Below are positions 18,793-27,329 of a DNA stretch of 37,389 nt, piece after piece; the stretch's first letter is position 1; each line of letters opens with the position of its first letter. The DNA comes from Brucella thiophenivorans (GTDB lineage Bacteria > Pseudomonadota > Alphaproteobacteria > Rhizobiales > Rhizobiaceae): positions 1 to 37,389 of the forward strand of contig NZ_NNRJ01000073.1 of NCBI RefSeq assembly GCF_002252445.1, written 5' to 3'. The position numbers were made by a program, and so were the translations under genes. Under the pieces are notes generated by a model that saw only the letters and a program-made list of their open reading frames with translations, did no database searches and was not told the DNA's origin.

Positions 18793-18894
18793 TTAGAGCG
18801 CATCCCAAAAACTGTGAAACGGTTTGCGGACGAGATGCGCGTTAAAACAAAGAATTGAGGCACGCCGATCTGATAAAATCAGATCCAAATGCTC
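18793..18894. repeat. Dispersed extragenic repeat, copy 2
   Basis: Closely similar to 8676-8775: GCGCATCC, AAAAACTGTGAAACGGTTT, GAGATGCGC, then TTAAAACAAA and GATCTGAT-AAA-ATCAGATC. Both halves can form hairpins. It lies between the IlvD-family gene and the RraA-like gene of one operon and touches the stop codon of the former. Confidence 0.75.
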
Positions 18895-20626
18895 AATAAA
18901 TCACTGGTTCGTCCACAGGACGGCCAAATTCGGTTTTAAGAAAATCAAAATCACAACCCTTGTCAGCCTGCTCCACATGTTTGGAAAACACAAAACCATA
19001 GCCACGCTCATATTTGGGCTCCGGCGCTTTCCACGCGGCACGACGCGCTGCAAATTCGTCTTCCGACACAAGCATATTGAGACTGCGAGCAGGAATATCG
19101 AGTTCGACCATATCGCCGGTTTTAAGCAAAGCCAAAGGCCCACCGACGAAGGATTCAGGCGCAACATGCAAAACACAGGCGCCGAAGCTAGTCCCCGACA
19201 TTCGGGCATCTGAAATGCGCACCATGTCGCGCAGACCCAGTTTCAGTAGAGCTTTCGGCATTGGGATCATGCCCCATTCCGGCATGCCGGGGCCACCCTG
19301 CGGTCCAGCATTGCGCAGCACAAGAACAGTTTCCGGCGTCAGCGGATAATCGGGGTCATCAATGATCTTTTTCAACTCCGGATAGCTGTCAGCGACCAGC
19401 GCCGGGCCAGTATGTCGGTGATATTTCGGATCACAAGCCGCAGGCTTGATGACTGCACCATCGGGGCAAAGATTGCCTTTGAGAACTGCCAACGAGCCTT
19501 CGTGATAAACCGGGTTCGACAAGGGTCGGATCACGTCATCGTTCCAGACCTGCACCTTTTCTAAATCATCGGTCAGTGGCTTGCCGGTTACCGTGATTGC
19601 CGATGAATCAAGCTTCTCCGCAAGCTGCTTGATCAGAGCCCGTATACCGCCTGCATAGTAAAAATCCTCCATCAGATAAGTCGAGCCTGATGGTCGGATA
19701 TTGGCGATGACCGGTGTCGTGCGTCCGATGCGATCCAGATCGTCCAGTTCCAGCGGCACACCTGCGCGGCGTGCCATGGCAATCAGATGAATAATGGCAT
19801 TGGTCGAGCATCCCGTTGCCATGGCAACGATAATCGAGTTTTTGACGGCCGCGGGCGTAATGATCTGATCAGGCTTCAAATCTTCCCATACCATTTCAAC
19901 AATGCGACGGCCACATTGGGTGGCCATGCGCTGGTGATTGGCATCCGGTGCAGGAATGGACGATGCGCCCGGCAAGGTGAGCCCCATAGTTTCGGCAATA
20001 ATTGTCATGGTGGAAGCCGTACCCATGGTCATGCAATGACCATAACTGCGCGCAATGCCGCCTTCGATGCCCTGCCATTCTTCCTTGCCGATGGTGCCTG
20101 CACGACGTTCGTCCCAGAATTTGAACATATCCGTGCCGGAACCCAGAAATTTGCCGGCATAATTGCCGCGCAGCATGGGACCAGCGGGCAGGAAAATGAA
20201 CGGGTATCCGGCGCTTGTCGCACCCATGATCAATGCAGGCGTGGTCTTGTCGCAGCCGCCCATCAGCACCGCGCCATCCACAGGATGCGAACGAAGAAGC
20301 TCTTCTGTCTCCATCGCCAGCATATTGCGATAAAGCATAGTTGTTGGCTTCACATAGCTTTCGGATAGCGAAAGCGCCGGAAGTTCAAGCGGAAAACCGC
20401 CCGCCTGAAGGATACCCCGTTTGACCCATTCAACCCGGTCTTTGAAATGCGCATGACAGGGCTGTGCATCCGACCACGTGTTGATGATTGCGATGATCGG
20501 CTTGCCTTCCCAATCCACAGGATCATACCCCATCTGCATGGTTCTGGAGCGATGGCCGGAAGAACGCTGATCATCGGGCAACATCCAGCGTGCCGAACGC
20601 AGATCACTATATGTCTTCCTCGTCAT
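18893..20626 (-). CDS. IlvD/Edd-family sugar-acid dehydratase (L-arabinonate dehydratase-like)
   Basis: 577 residues, the length of sugar-acid dehydratases with a [2Fe-2S] cluster. Cluster Cys residues are seen in AQPCHAHF (about 57), MGGCDKTTP (about 124) and SYGHCMTMGTAST (about 197). The catalytic Ser region reads ATGCSTNAIIHL, where most relatives have GGSTN. The C-terminus has VRISDARMSGTSFG and GGPLALLKTGDMVELD. Overall it resembles rhizobial L-arabinonate/D-fuconate dehydratases more than IlvD itself. It converts an aldonate to a 2-keto-3-deoxy acid. The start ATG follows GGGAGG and lies one base beyond the epimerase stop, so the two are coupled. Confidence 0.9.
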   Translation of the reverse strand: MTRKTYSDLRSARWMLPDDQRSSGHRSRTMQMGYDPVDWEGKPIIAIINTWSDAQPCHAHFKDRVEWVKRGILQAGGFPLELPALSLSESYVKPTTMLYRNMLAMETEELLRSHPVDGAVLMGGCDKTTPALIMGATSAGYPFIFLPAGPMLRGNYAGKFLGSGTDMFKFWDERRAGTIGKEEWQGIEGGIARSYGHCMTMGTASTMTIIAETMGLTLPGASSIPAPDANHQRMATQCGRRIVEMVWEDLKPDQIITPAAVKNSIIVAMATGCSTNAIIHLIAMARRAGVPLELDDLDRIGRTTPVIANIRPSGSTYLMEDFYYAGGIRALIKQLAEKLDSSAITVTGKPLTDDLEKVQVWNDDVIRPLSNPVYHEGSLAVLKGNLCPDGAVIKPAACDPKYHRHTGPALVADSYPELKKIIDDPDYPLTPETVLVLRNAGPQGGPGMPEWGMIPMPKALLKLGLRDMVRISDARMSGTSFGACVLHVAPESFVGGPLALLKTGDMVELDIPARSLNMLVSEDEFAARRAAWKAPEPKYERGYGFVFSKHVEQADKGCDFDFLKTEFGRPVDEPVIY

Positions 20627-20627
20627 T

Positions 20628-21548
20628 TCAGTTCCCTCCCGAAAACAGTTCAGTCGTACCTTGTTTCAAAGCGCTGGCTGAGAAAATGGCACCACCGGAA
20701 AGGCTTTCTCCGGGGCTTAGAATTTTCATTGCCGCATCTGGTCCAAGTTCTGCACGGTTAATAGCATCCGGCAGATGGCTGACAGGTTCGGCACAAAAGA
20801 CTGCGCGATCCTGTGGATTGAAAACATGAAGATGCTTGAGTGCGCCTTCAGCTTTCAATGTGAGTGCGGTGTATTTTTCCGGCCATCGGATAAAAGCCTC
20901 GCGACTATTCCAACCGGAAAAACAGCAATTAATTAGCGGCAAGGCGCTGAGCGGTTTTGAGTGGTCAAGCTCAAAACCTGAAACCGGAACAGGTGCACCT
21001 TGTGGCAATCCGCGCGCATCGAGCTTTGGCGCACCCATCGCTGAAAATTCAAGTGTGGCAGCGGGTGTTTTCGTGAACCAAGGATGCAGCCCTATGCCAA
21101 ACGGCAAGCGCTTTGATCCATCATTGCGGATAGAAAGCGCAACCCGAAAACCATGCGGCAGAATAGAAATTTCCTGCTCAAGCCGGTAGTTGTAGGGATG
21201 ATCCTGCGAAGCAACCGTGTCAGTCAGAATGGCATGATTGTCCTGCAACTTAACACATTCCCACTGCCGATTGCGTGAAAATCCATGAATTGCCATGCCT
21301 TCATCCGGCGCATTGATCGGCAATTGCACTGTTTCGCCATCCATAACGAAGCGTCCGCCGTCGATACGATTGGCAAAGGGCGCCATCACAAAACAACCCG
21401 CTTTCAATCCTGCTTGTGGGTCATCAAGCGGCTCGATCAGCGACACCCACGCGCCATTGGGGTGACACCACTCTGCCGACCACAAGGTTGCGCCATGCTG
21501 CGGATCAATTTTCAGTCGATAATTATGGGCGTCGAGTTCAAGCACCAT
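20628..21548 (-). CDS. Aldose 1-epimerase (GalM-like mutarotase)
   Basis: 306 residues with the GalM beta-sandwich landmarks: FANRIDGGRF, His88 in AIHGFSRNRQWE, His155 in GIGLHPWF, and a Glu in FCAEPVSHLPDA as catalytic base. It interconverts alpha and beta forms of an aldose, feeding the dehydrogenase encoded just upstream. It is tightly packed in the operon (five bases from the dehydrogenase gene). Confidence 0.88.
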   Translation of the reverse strand: MVLELDAHNYRLKIDPQHGATLWSAEWCHPNGAWVSLIEPLDDPQAGLKAGCFVMAPFANRIDGGRFVMDGETVQLPINAPDEGMAIHGFSRNRQWECVKLQDNHAILTDTVASQDHPYNYRLEQEISILPHGFRVALSIRNDGSKRLPFGIGLHPWFTKTPAATLEFSAMGAPKLDARGLPQGAPVPVSGFELDHSKPLSALPLINCCFSGWNSREAFIRWPEKYTALTLKAEGALKHLHVFNPQDRAVFCAEPVSHLPDAINRAELGPDAAMKILSPGESLSGGAIFSASALKQGTTELFSGGN

Positions 21549-21553
21549 TGGTT

Positions 21554-22333
21554 TTAATCCGTGCGCGAATAATCTTGCGCTGTGAATGTTCCGCCCTGAA
21601 AGCGTCGCGAGATCGGATCGCCTGTCTCGGCCAAATCACCAAAGCGCGATGCATCATCCTGCGGCACATAGCCGATACGGGCAGCATCATCACCGTCCCA
21701 CCATCGCGCAGCATTGGCGGAAATGCCCCAAACAGTCGCCACACCGGCGTGCGGCGCTTCAACGGCTGCGACAGCCAACCGAACCAGATCGTCATGTGAA
21801 AGCCATGTCGCCAGATGCCGGGCTTCGGTGGGCTTTGGCAGGCATGAACCAATGCGCAGATGCACACTCTCGATGCCATGCTTGTCGAGCATCATGCGTC
21901 CGAGCATCTCTCCATAGGCTTTGGAAAGCCCATAATAGCCGTCAGGACGATAAGGTGCGCTCATGTCCAGCGCCGTATCACGCGTGTAAAATCCAATCGT
22001 ATGATTGGAACTGGCAAAGACAATGCGTTGCAGCTTTTCGCGTGCGGCCTCAAATATATGGGTAACGCCCAGAAGGTTGGCCTTTGCAATCAGCCCATAG
22101 TTTTTCTCGACGCTAATGCCACCAAAATGCAGCACGGCATCCGTGCCGCGGACAAGATCAACAACGGCTTTCGCATCGCTCAAATCAGCCAGAATAAACT
22201 GCGCATTTTCAGGCAAGGCATCCGGGAATGGCTCAATATCCGACAGACGCACTCTATAGCCTGCTTTCGCCAGTCTTGGTGCAAGCATACGACCGAGATT
22301 GCCAGAAGCTCCGGTGAGAAGAAGATGCTTCAT
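21554..22333 (-). CDS. NAD-dependent sugar dehydrogenase, uronate dehydrogenase-like (extended SDR)
   Basis: 259 residues from ATG 22333; the frame runs further upstream, but TGASGNLG must sit near the N-terminus. NAD loop at 7-14, HFGGISVEK at 69-77, ASSNHTIGFY with Ser109, and YYGLSKAYGE with Tyr134 and Lys138 form the SDR catalytic triad. LRIGSCLPKP, ATWLSHDDLVRL and the end RFQGGTF are the same phrases as in Agrobacterium uronate dehydrogenase, which oxidises glucuronate and galacturonate to aldarolactones. Close relatives may use other aldoses, so the substrate stays provisional. Confidence 0.85.
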   Translation of the reverse strand: MKHLLLTGASGNLGRMLAPRLAKAGYRVRLSDIEPFPDALPENAQFILADLSDAKAVVDLVRGTDAVLHFGGISVEKNYGLIAKANLLGVTHIFEAAREKLQRIVFASSNHTIGFYTRDTALDMSAPYRPDGYYGLSKAYGEMLGRMMLDKHGIESVHLRIGSCLPKPTEARHLATWLSHDDLVRLAVAAVEAPHAGVATVWGISANAARWWDGDDAARIGYVPQDDASRFGDLAETGDPISRRFQGGTFTAQDYSRTD

Positions 22334-22338
22334 TTTAC

Positions 22339-23202
22339 TCACACTCCCTTCATCCGCGCGACTTTTGCGCCCACAACAGGCGCTTTCGCAAGGTGCAAAC
22401 CGCCTGATTGCGGAGAATCCACATCGCCCAAGCGATGCGATGTCACGGCAATAAATGTTAAATCGGGACCACAGAAACACGGCATTGTTGGTGCAGGCAC
22501 GGGCATAGAAAAGCTTGTCAGCAAAGTGCCATCGCGGTCAAAGCGATTGAGCACACCGGCTGAAACTCCAGCACTCCAGTAATGGCCTTCGCTGTCGCAC
22601 GCGCCGCCGTCCGGCCTACCGGTCTGCTCATCCAGAATACGGATGCGCGTGCGCGTCGAAATATCACCAGTGGACGCGTCGAAATCGTAACGATCAATCC
22701 ATGGTCCGCGTGAATCTGTATGAAACATGGTTTTACCATCGTCAGACCATGCCAGACCGTTCGATATTTCGAAGCCTTCGGCTTTTACCTGCGCAGTGCC
22801 ATCGGCAGTCACACGATAAAGCTTTGAGATCGGCTCGCGTTGAGGGCGTGCATCCATGCTGCCGACCCACAAAGCGCCATCGGGACCGATCTTACCATCA
22901 TTAAGACGCGAGCTTTGCGGCTCGTCATAGCCGCTCCACAGTGTTTCTCTCGCCGTCGTTTCAGGATCAAACAAGATGACTTCACGTGCGAGCGCCACAA
23001 CCAGTCTGCCGCTTTCAGCGAGCCCCAGACATGGCACTTCTGCCTCAAAGGTCCAGTCACGAAGCGGACCCTTTTCCAGATCGATTTCATAGACTTTGCG
23101 TCCATTGATGTCGCAGGCAAAAAGCGTTTGTCTGTGATCATCCCAGGCAGGACTTTCCATCAACTGGCCGCGCAAATCCGCTATGCAATGAAATGGCCCC
23201 AT
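22339..23202 (-). CDS. SMP-30/gluconolactonase family sugar lactonase
   Basis: 287 residues, a six-bladed propeller. Metal ligands of the family are seen: Glu16 in LMESPAWD, Asn101 in SRLNDGKIGPDG, Asn148 in EISNGLAWS, Asp198 in RPDGGACD. It should open the lactone made by the dehydrogenase. Its ATG overlaps the stop of the enolase-superfamily gene by one base (TAATG). Confidence 0.9.
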   Translation of the reverse strand: MGPFHCIADLRGQLMESPAWDDHRQTLFACDINGRKVYEIDLEKGPLRDWTFEAEVPCLGLAESGRLVVALAREVILFDPETTARETLWSGYDEPQSSRLNDGKIGPDGALWVGSMDARPQREPISKLYRVTADGTAQVKAEGFEISNGLAWSDDGKTMFHTDSRGPWIDRYDFDASTGDISTRTRIRILDEQTGRPDGGACDSEGHYWSAGVSAGVLNRFDRDGTLLTSFSMPVPAPTMPCFCGPDLTFIAVTSHRLGDVDSPQSGGLHLAKAPVVGAKVARMKGV

Positions 23203-24404
23203 TATGCTGCCTCGGAGGTGCGACGGACAACATCAGGATGTTTAAGCACAAAATCTGAGAGTTCCAGACCCAGCCCTGCAACCTCAAACGGATAAATTAC
23301 ACCTTTTTCAATGCGCGGCATCACGGTGACGAGATCGCGATACCATGACGTGTAATAGGCTCTGACCGATTCCTGATAAATGGCATTGGGCGCGTTGAGC
23401 GAAAGATGGATGGAGGCTGCAAAAACCACAGGGCCGGTGCAATCATGCGGCGCAATCGGACGCTGGAAAGCCTCAGCCATTGTGGCAATTTTCTTTGCCT
23501 CTGAAAGGCCGCCGCACCACGAAATATCGAGCATGACATAATCGGATGCATTGGCGCTCAGCACATCGAGATATTGCGCACGCGTCGCCATCGTCTCGCT
23601 TGCACAGACCGGAATACCGGAGCGCTCGGCATAAACAGCCAGCGATTGCGGGTTCATCATTTTGATCGGGTCTTCCGACCAGAACGGCCTGAAGGCTTTG
23701 AGTTCACGCGCAATCGCAAGCGCCGAGGTCAAATCCCACATGGAGTGAAACTCAACCATGATCTCCATTTTATCGCCGACCGCATCGCGGATTTGCCGGA
23801 ACGGTAACAGCGCCTTATCAAGATCGGTGGCATGAATGAAATTACCACCACTTTCGACCGCAAACGGATCGAATGGCCAGATTTTCATCGCCGTGATGCC
23901 TTCGGACAAAAGGCTTTCAGCCAGTGCTCCCGCATCGCGATGGAAGGCAAGCTGGTCCTCATAAGGGCCTTCCTTGGCCTTATCCTGATCGCCGATATAG
24001 CGACGCGCGCCGCTCTTATTATAGGTATAACCCGCGCAGGTATTATAGGTGCGGATGGAAGGACGTGACAGCCCACCCAGCAACTGGTGGATCGGCTGAT
24101 TGGTCAGCTTTCCGAAAATATCCCACAATGCAATATCGATTGCCGAGGCCGCGCGAATTTCAACACCCGACGAGCGAAAGCCGACATAAGGCTCCAGCAG
24201 AAGCTTCGAGATGCGATCAATCTCAAGCGGGTTTTTGCCTATAAGCTGCGGTGCAATATCGCTGTGAATATAGGCAGCGACAGCATTGGCTCCGCGAAAT
24301 GTTTCCCCAAGTCCGATAATTCCTTCATCTGTGTGAATCTGGACCCAGAGAATATTGTTGAGGTGCGGAAGCTGCACCGTTTCGATCGCAGTAATTTTCA
24401 TCAT
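23202..24404 (-). CDS. Enolase-superfamily acid-sugar dehydratase (mandelate racemase group)
   Basis: 400 residues with an N-terminal capping domain (1-130) and a barrel. Active-site residues fit the dehydratase members of the mandelate racemase group: Lys174 in MKIWPFD, Glu218 and His220 in VEFHSMW, Glu244 in WSEDP, Glu270 in ASETM, Asp293, and His320 in APHDCTGP. The E-x-H arrangement resembles galactonate-type dehydratases; the K-x-W in place of K-x-K sets it apart from galactarolactone cycloisomerase. Two ATGs are adjacent; GGAG spacing favours the second (24401). Confidence 0.85.
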   Translation of the reverse strand: MMKITAIETVQLPHLNNILWVQIHTDEGIIGLGETFRGANAVAAYIHSDIAPQLIGKNPLEIDRISKLLLEPYVGFRSSGVEIRAASAIDIALWDIFGKLTNQPIHQLLGGLSRPSIRTYNTCAGYTYNKSGARRYIGDQDKAKEGPYEDQLAFHRDAGALAESLLSEGITAMKIWPFDPFAVESGGNFIHATDLDKALLPFRQIRDAVGDKMEIMVEFHSMWDLTSALAIARELKAFRPFWSEDPIKMMNPQSLAVYAERSGIPVCASETMATRAQYLDVLSANASDYVMLDISWCGGLSEAKKIATMAEAFQRPIAPHDCTGPVVFAASIHLSLNAPNAIYQESVRAYYTSWYRDLVTVMPRIEKGVIYPFEVAGLGLELSDFVLKHPDVVRRTSEAA

Positions 24405-24427
24405 GCACTCCGAATATTATGACCGCA

Positions 24428-25270
24428 TCAATGCGCTGAGGATTGACGGCTGCGCGCAACGATCTGCGTCGGATTGACGAACCGCAGCGCCAGGATCAGC
24501 CAGACCAGCGACGTGATCATGTAAATCACCGCCATTGCATCGATGGATTGAACAGAACGAACGCCTGCGGCAAAGACCGAATAATAGAGCGCCACAACCA
24601 ATGTTTGCGATGTGGGGCCTGCGGTCAGGAACGTCAGTTCGAACATGGCGACTGTGCGCACCAGCACAAGCAGCATTGCCGCAAGAATTCCGGGCGTCAG
24701 CATCGGCAAAAGGACATGCAGGAAGAGCTTGAACGTACCCGCACCAAAAACGCGTGCAGCGGCTTCAATCTTGGGATCGATCTGCTCGATAAACGGCACC
24801 ATCACCAAAATAACAAAGGGGACCGTCGGAACCAGATTGGCAAGCACAACACCCCAGAAAGAGCCGCCGACACCAAACTTGTAGAGCACAGTTGCCAGTG
24901 GAATACCGAAGGTAATTGGCGGCACAAGCAATGGCAAAAGGAAGATCAGCAGGACCAGTTTTTTGCCCGGGAAATCACGCCGTGCCATGGCATAGGCAGC
25001 GGTCACTCCAATGATGCCGGACAAGATAACCACCGCAAAAACAACCTGAAATGTAACAAGCAGCACCTGTCCGAGCTGGAATTCAGCCCAGGCTGCGGCG
25101 TACCAGCGGGTCGTAAAGGCGTCCGGCAACCATGTGCCAAGCCAGCGTGTGCCAAAGCTTGAAACCACAACCGCTGTAATGACTGCCAGAACATTGAGAA
25201 CGAAGAAGCCAGTTACGAGCCAGACAACGGTGATCCACAGTTTGGAAAGAGCGGATGTATCGCGGATCAT
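24428..25270 (-). CDS. ABC transporter permease (PotC/CysW-like)
   Basis: 280 residues with about six membrane helices and the permease-ATPase contact loop EAARVFGAGTFKLFLHVLLPMLTPG at 171-195. It is the second of two permeases in this transporter, three bases from the first. The family type is that of polyamine, iron and phosphonate importers, not the classical sugar type. Confidence 0.88.
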   Translation of the reverse strand: MIRDTSALSKLWITVVWLVTGFFVLNVLAVITAVVVSSFGTRWLGTWLPDAFTTRWYAAAWAEFQLGQVLLVTFQVVFAVVILSGIIGVTAAYAMARRDFPGKKLVLLIFLLPLLVPPITFGIPLATVLYKFGVGGSFWGVVLANLVPTVPFVILVMVPFIEQIDPKIEAAARVFGAGTFKLFLHVLLPMLTPGILAAMLLVLVRTVAMFELTFLTAGPTSQTLVVALYYSVFAAGVRSVQSIDAMAVIYMITSLVWLILALRFVNPTQIVARSRQSSAH

Positions 25271-25273
25271 GGT

Positions 25274-26182
25274 TTAGCCTTTCCCACCGGCGGTCGAACC
25301 GCGGTAAAATAACGAGCGCACAGCAAGCAAAGCGCCGACCACCAAAAGCTGCACCACAGCCATGATCATGGCGATGGAAGAGGCCATTGAGTCGTCATAT
25401 TGTTCAAAGGCTGCTTGCGCTGCGGCAATGGAAATAACGCGTGTGGGCCCCGATGGTGCACCCAGCAACACAGCCGATGGAAACACCGCGAAAGCCTGCA
25501 CGAATGTAAGACACGCGGCGACCACGAGACCCGGCACCAGAAGCGGCAGCATGACGTGGCGAAAACGCTGCCAGCTGCTTGCGCCATGGGTTGCGGCAGC
25601 CCGTTCAAGAGCAGGATCAATCCCTGTGACATAAGACAGCGTCAACAGGAAGGTGAACGGGAAAACCGTGATGACCAGCGAAGCAAACACGCCCCAGTAA
25701 TTGTTGGTAAGCTTCAGCGGATTATCGATAAATCCAATCGCAATCAGGCTGCGGCTGAACCAGCCCTGTGGTCCAAGATAATTCAACAGGCCTTCGGCAA
25801 TCAGAACCGTACCCAAAGTGACCGGAAGCACGAGTATCGTCGTTAGAAGACGCTGTTTGCGCATAAGGCGAACACGCATGGCGATTGGAACTGCCAGCAA
25901 AACACTGATGATTGTCACCGGTACCGCAAGCCACAGCGTTGCACCGATGGTCTTGTAGAGGAACGGATCGGAGAAAAACTTGCGGTAATTTGCAAGTGCA
26001 CCGCCACCATCAATCGGGTTGAACGACAACACCAGACCATAGAGAAACGGGTAGATAAAAACGCCAATGATAAAGAGAAGCGCTGGCAGAATGAGCAGTG
26101 TCACACCATCAAAGCCGCGATTGGCAAGGCGCTGACGCAATCCGGGCGTCAGCGCCGCATTGGAAAACCGTTCTTCCGCCAT
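25274..26182 (-). CDS. ABC transporter permease (PotB/CysU-like)
   Basis: 302 residues, about six membrane helices. The EAA-type loop is ERAAATHGASSWQRFRHVMLPLLVPG at about 203-228. The N-terminal 25 residues are cytoplasmic, and the first helix begins at VTLLILPALLFIIGVFIYPF. It pairs with the following permease to form the channel. Confidence 0.88.
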   Translation of the reverse strand: MAEERFSNAALTPGLRQRLANRGFDGVTLLILPALLFIIGVFIYPFLYGLVLSFNPIDGGGALANYRKFFSDPFLYKTIGATLWLAVPVTIISVLLAVPIAMRVRLMRKQRLLTTILVLPVTLGTVLIAEGLLNYLGPQGWFSRSLIAIGFIDNPLKLTNNYWGVFASLVITVFPFTFLLTLSYVTGIDPALERAAATHGASSWQRFRHVMLPLLVPGLVVAACLTFVQAFAVFPSAVLLGAPSGPTRVISIAAAQAAFEQYDDSMASSIAMIMAVVQLLVVGALLAVRSLFYRGSTAGGKG

Positions 26183-26185
26183 GGC

Positions 26186-27244
26186 TCAAGCTCCTCCGGC
26201 AAAGACAAGCGCATTTCCTGCATCAATACCGAGTGTGATTTTTGCGCCGAGGCCAACTTCATGCGGACCATGGAAAACCATTTCGATCCCGCCATCAGTC
26301 CGCGCTATGCCCACATATTCGCGTCCACGATATTCAATCGTCTCGACAGTTGCCTCAATCGTATTGCTCGTTTTCTGACCCGACACGACATCATCGCCGC
26401 GTGCCATCAAAATTGCGTCGCTGCCGGGTGTCAGCTTATCCATAGCGCGTCCGCTCAGCTCTGCGCCCGCAACCGAAATCGTTGCCCTATCGCCTTCGAC
26501 GCGCAGAACCTTGCCATGCAGCGCGTTGCGAAAGCCCATGAAAGCCGCAACATCACGATAAAGCGGCTTTTCATAAAGTTCATGCGGTGTGCCAACCTGA
26601 CGGATTTCACCATCGCGCAGCACCACAATGCGGTCTGCCAGCGACAAGGCTTCGTCCTGATCATGCGTGACATAGATGGTGGTTGAGCCAAGCTGGTTGT
26701 GGATGCGTCTGATTTCAGCGCGCATCTCAAGGCGCAGCTTGGCATCCAAATTGGAGAGCGGTTCGTCCATCAGCACGACAGGCGGCTCGATAACAATTGC
26801 GCGCGCAATGGCAACGCGCTGCTGCTGGCCACCGGATAACTGACCAGGTAATTTATCTTCCTGCCCCTGCAACCGCACAAGAGCCAATGCTGCACGCGAA
26901 CGCTTCTCGGTTTCTGCTTTTGATATGCCACGCATTTTGAGGCCAAAGCCGACATTCTGCAGCACGGTCATATGCGGAAAAAGCGCGTAATTCTGAAACA
27001 CCATGCCAAAGCCGCGATCTTCCGGCTTCAACTGATCGACGCGCCTGTCATCCACATAAATACCGCCGCCGGTGGTGCCCAAAAGACCGGCGATACAATT
27101 GAGTGCTGTCGACTTCCCGCAACCGGAAGGACCAAGAAGTGCGATGAATTCGCCTTTTTTGATTGTGAGATTAATCTCACTCAAAGCATTAAAGGTTCCG
27201 AATGATCGGCTCATCCGGTCGAGCTTGAGTTCTTGAAATGACAT
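26186..27244 (-). CDS. ABC transporter ATP-binding protein (PotA/FbpC-like)
   Basis: 352 residues. Nucleotide-binding domain with Walker A GPSGCGKST (38-46), Q loop VFQNYALFPHMT, signature LSGGQQQR, Walker B VVLMDEPLSNLD and the His switch in THDQDEAL. A C-terminal TOBE domain follows (about 270-350: ILMARGDDVV, GREYVGIARTDGG), as in spermidine/iron-type importers. Three bases separate it from the first permease. Confidence 0.92.
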   Translation of the reverse strand: MSFQELKLDRMSRSFGTFNALSEINLTIKKGEFIALLGPSGCGKSTALNCIAGLLGTTGGGIYVDDRRVDQLKPEDRGFGMVFQNYALFPHMTVLQNVGFGLKMRGISKAETEKRSRAALALVRLQGQEDKLPGQLSGGQQQRVAIARAIVIEPPVVLMDEPLSNLDAKLRLEMRAEIRRIHNQLGSTTIYVTHDQDEALSLADRIVVLRDGEIRQVGTPHELYEKPLYRDVAAFMGFRNALHGKVLRVEGDRATISVAGAELSGRAMDKLTPGSDAILMARGDDVVSGQKTSNTIEATVETIEYRGREYVGIARTDGGIEMVFHGPHEVGLGAKITLGIDAGNALVFAGGA

Positions 27245-27283
27245 GACGCCAGCACCATAAGTTTATTGGTGGTCATAGGAAGC

Positions 27284-27313
27284 TTTTGGCGAGCTCTGAA
27301 ACGCTCGCCAAAA
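27284..27313 (-). other. Intercistronic hairpin between binding-protein and ATPase genes
   Basis: TTTTGGCGAGC (27284-27294) pairs perfectly with GCTCGCCAAAA (27303-27313) across eight bases. There is no T run on the minus strand, so it probably shields the 3' end of the binding-protein message or partly attenuates transcription. Confidence 0.55.
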
Positions 27314-27329
27314 ACGCCGTTTGCGAGCC

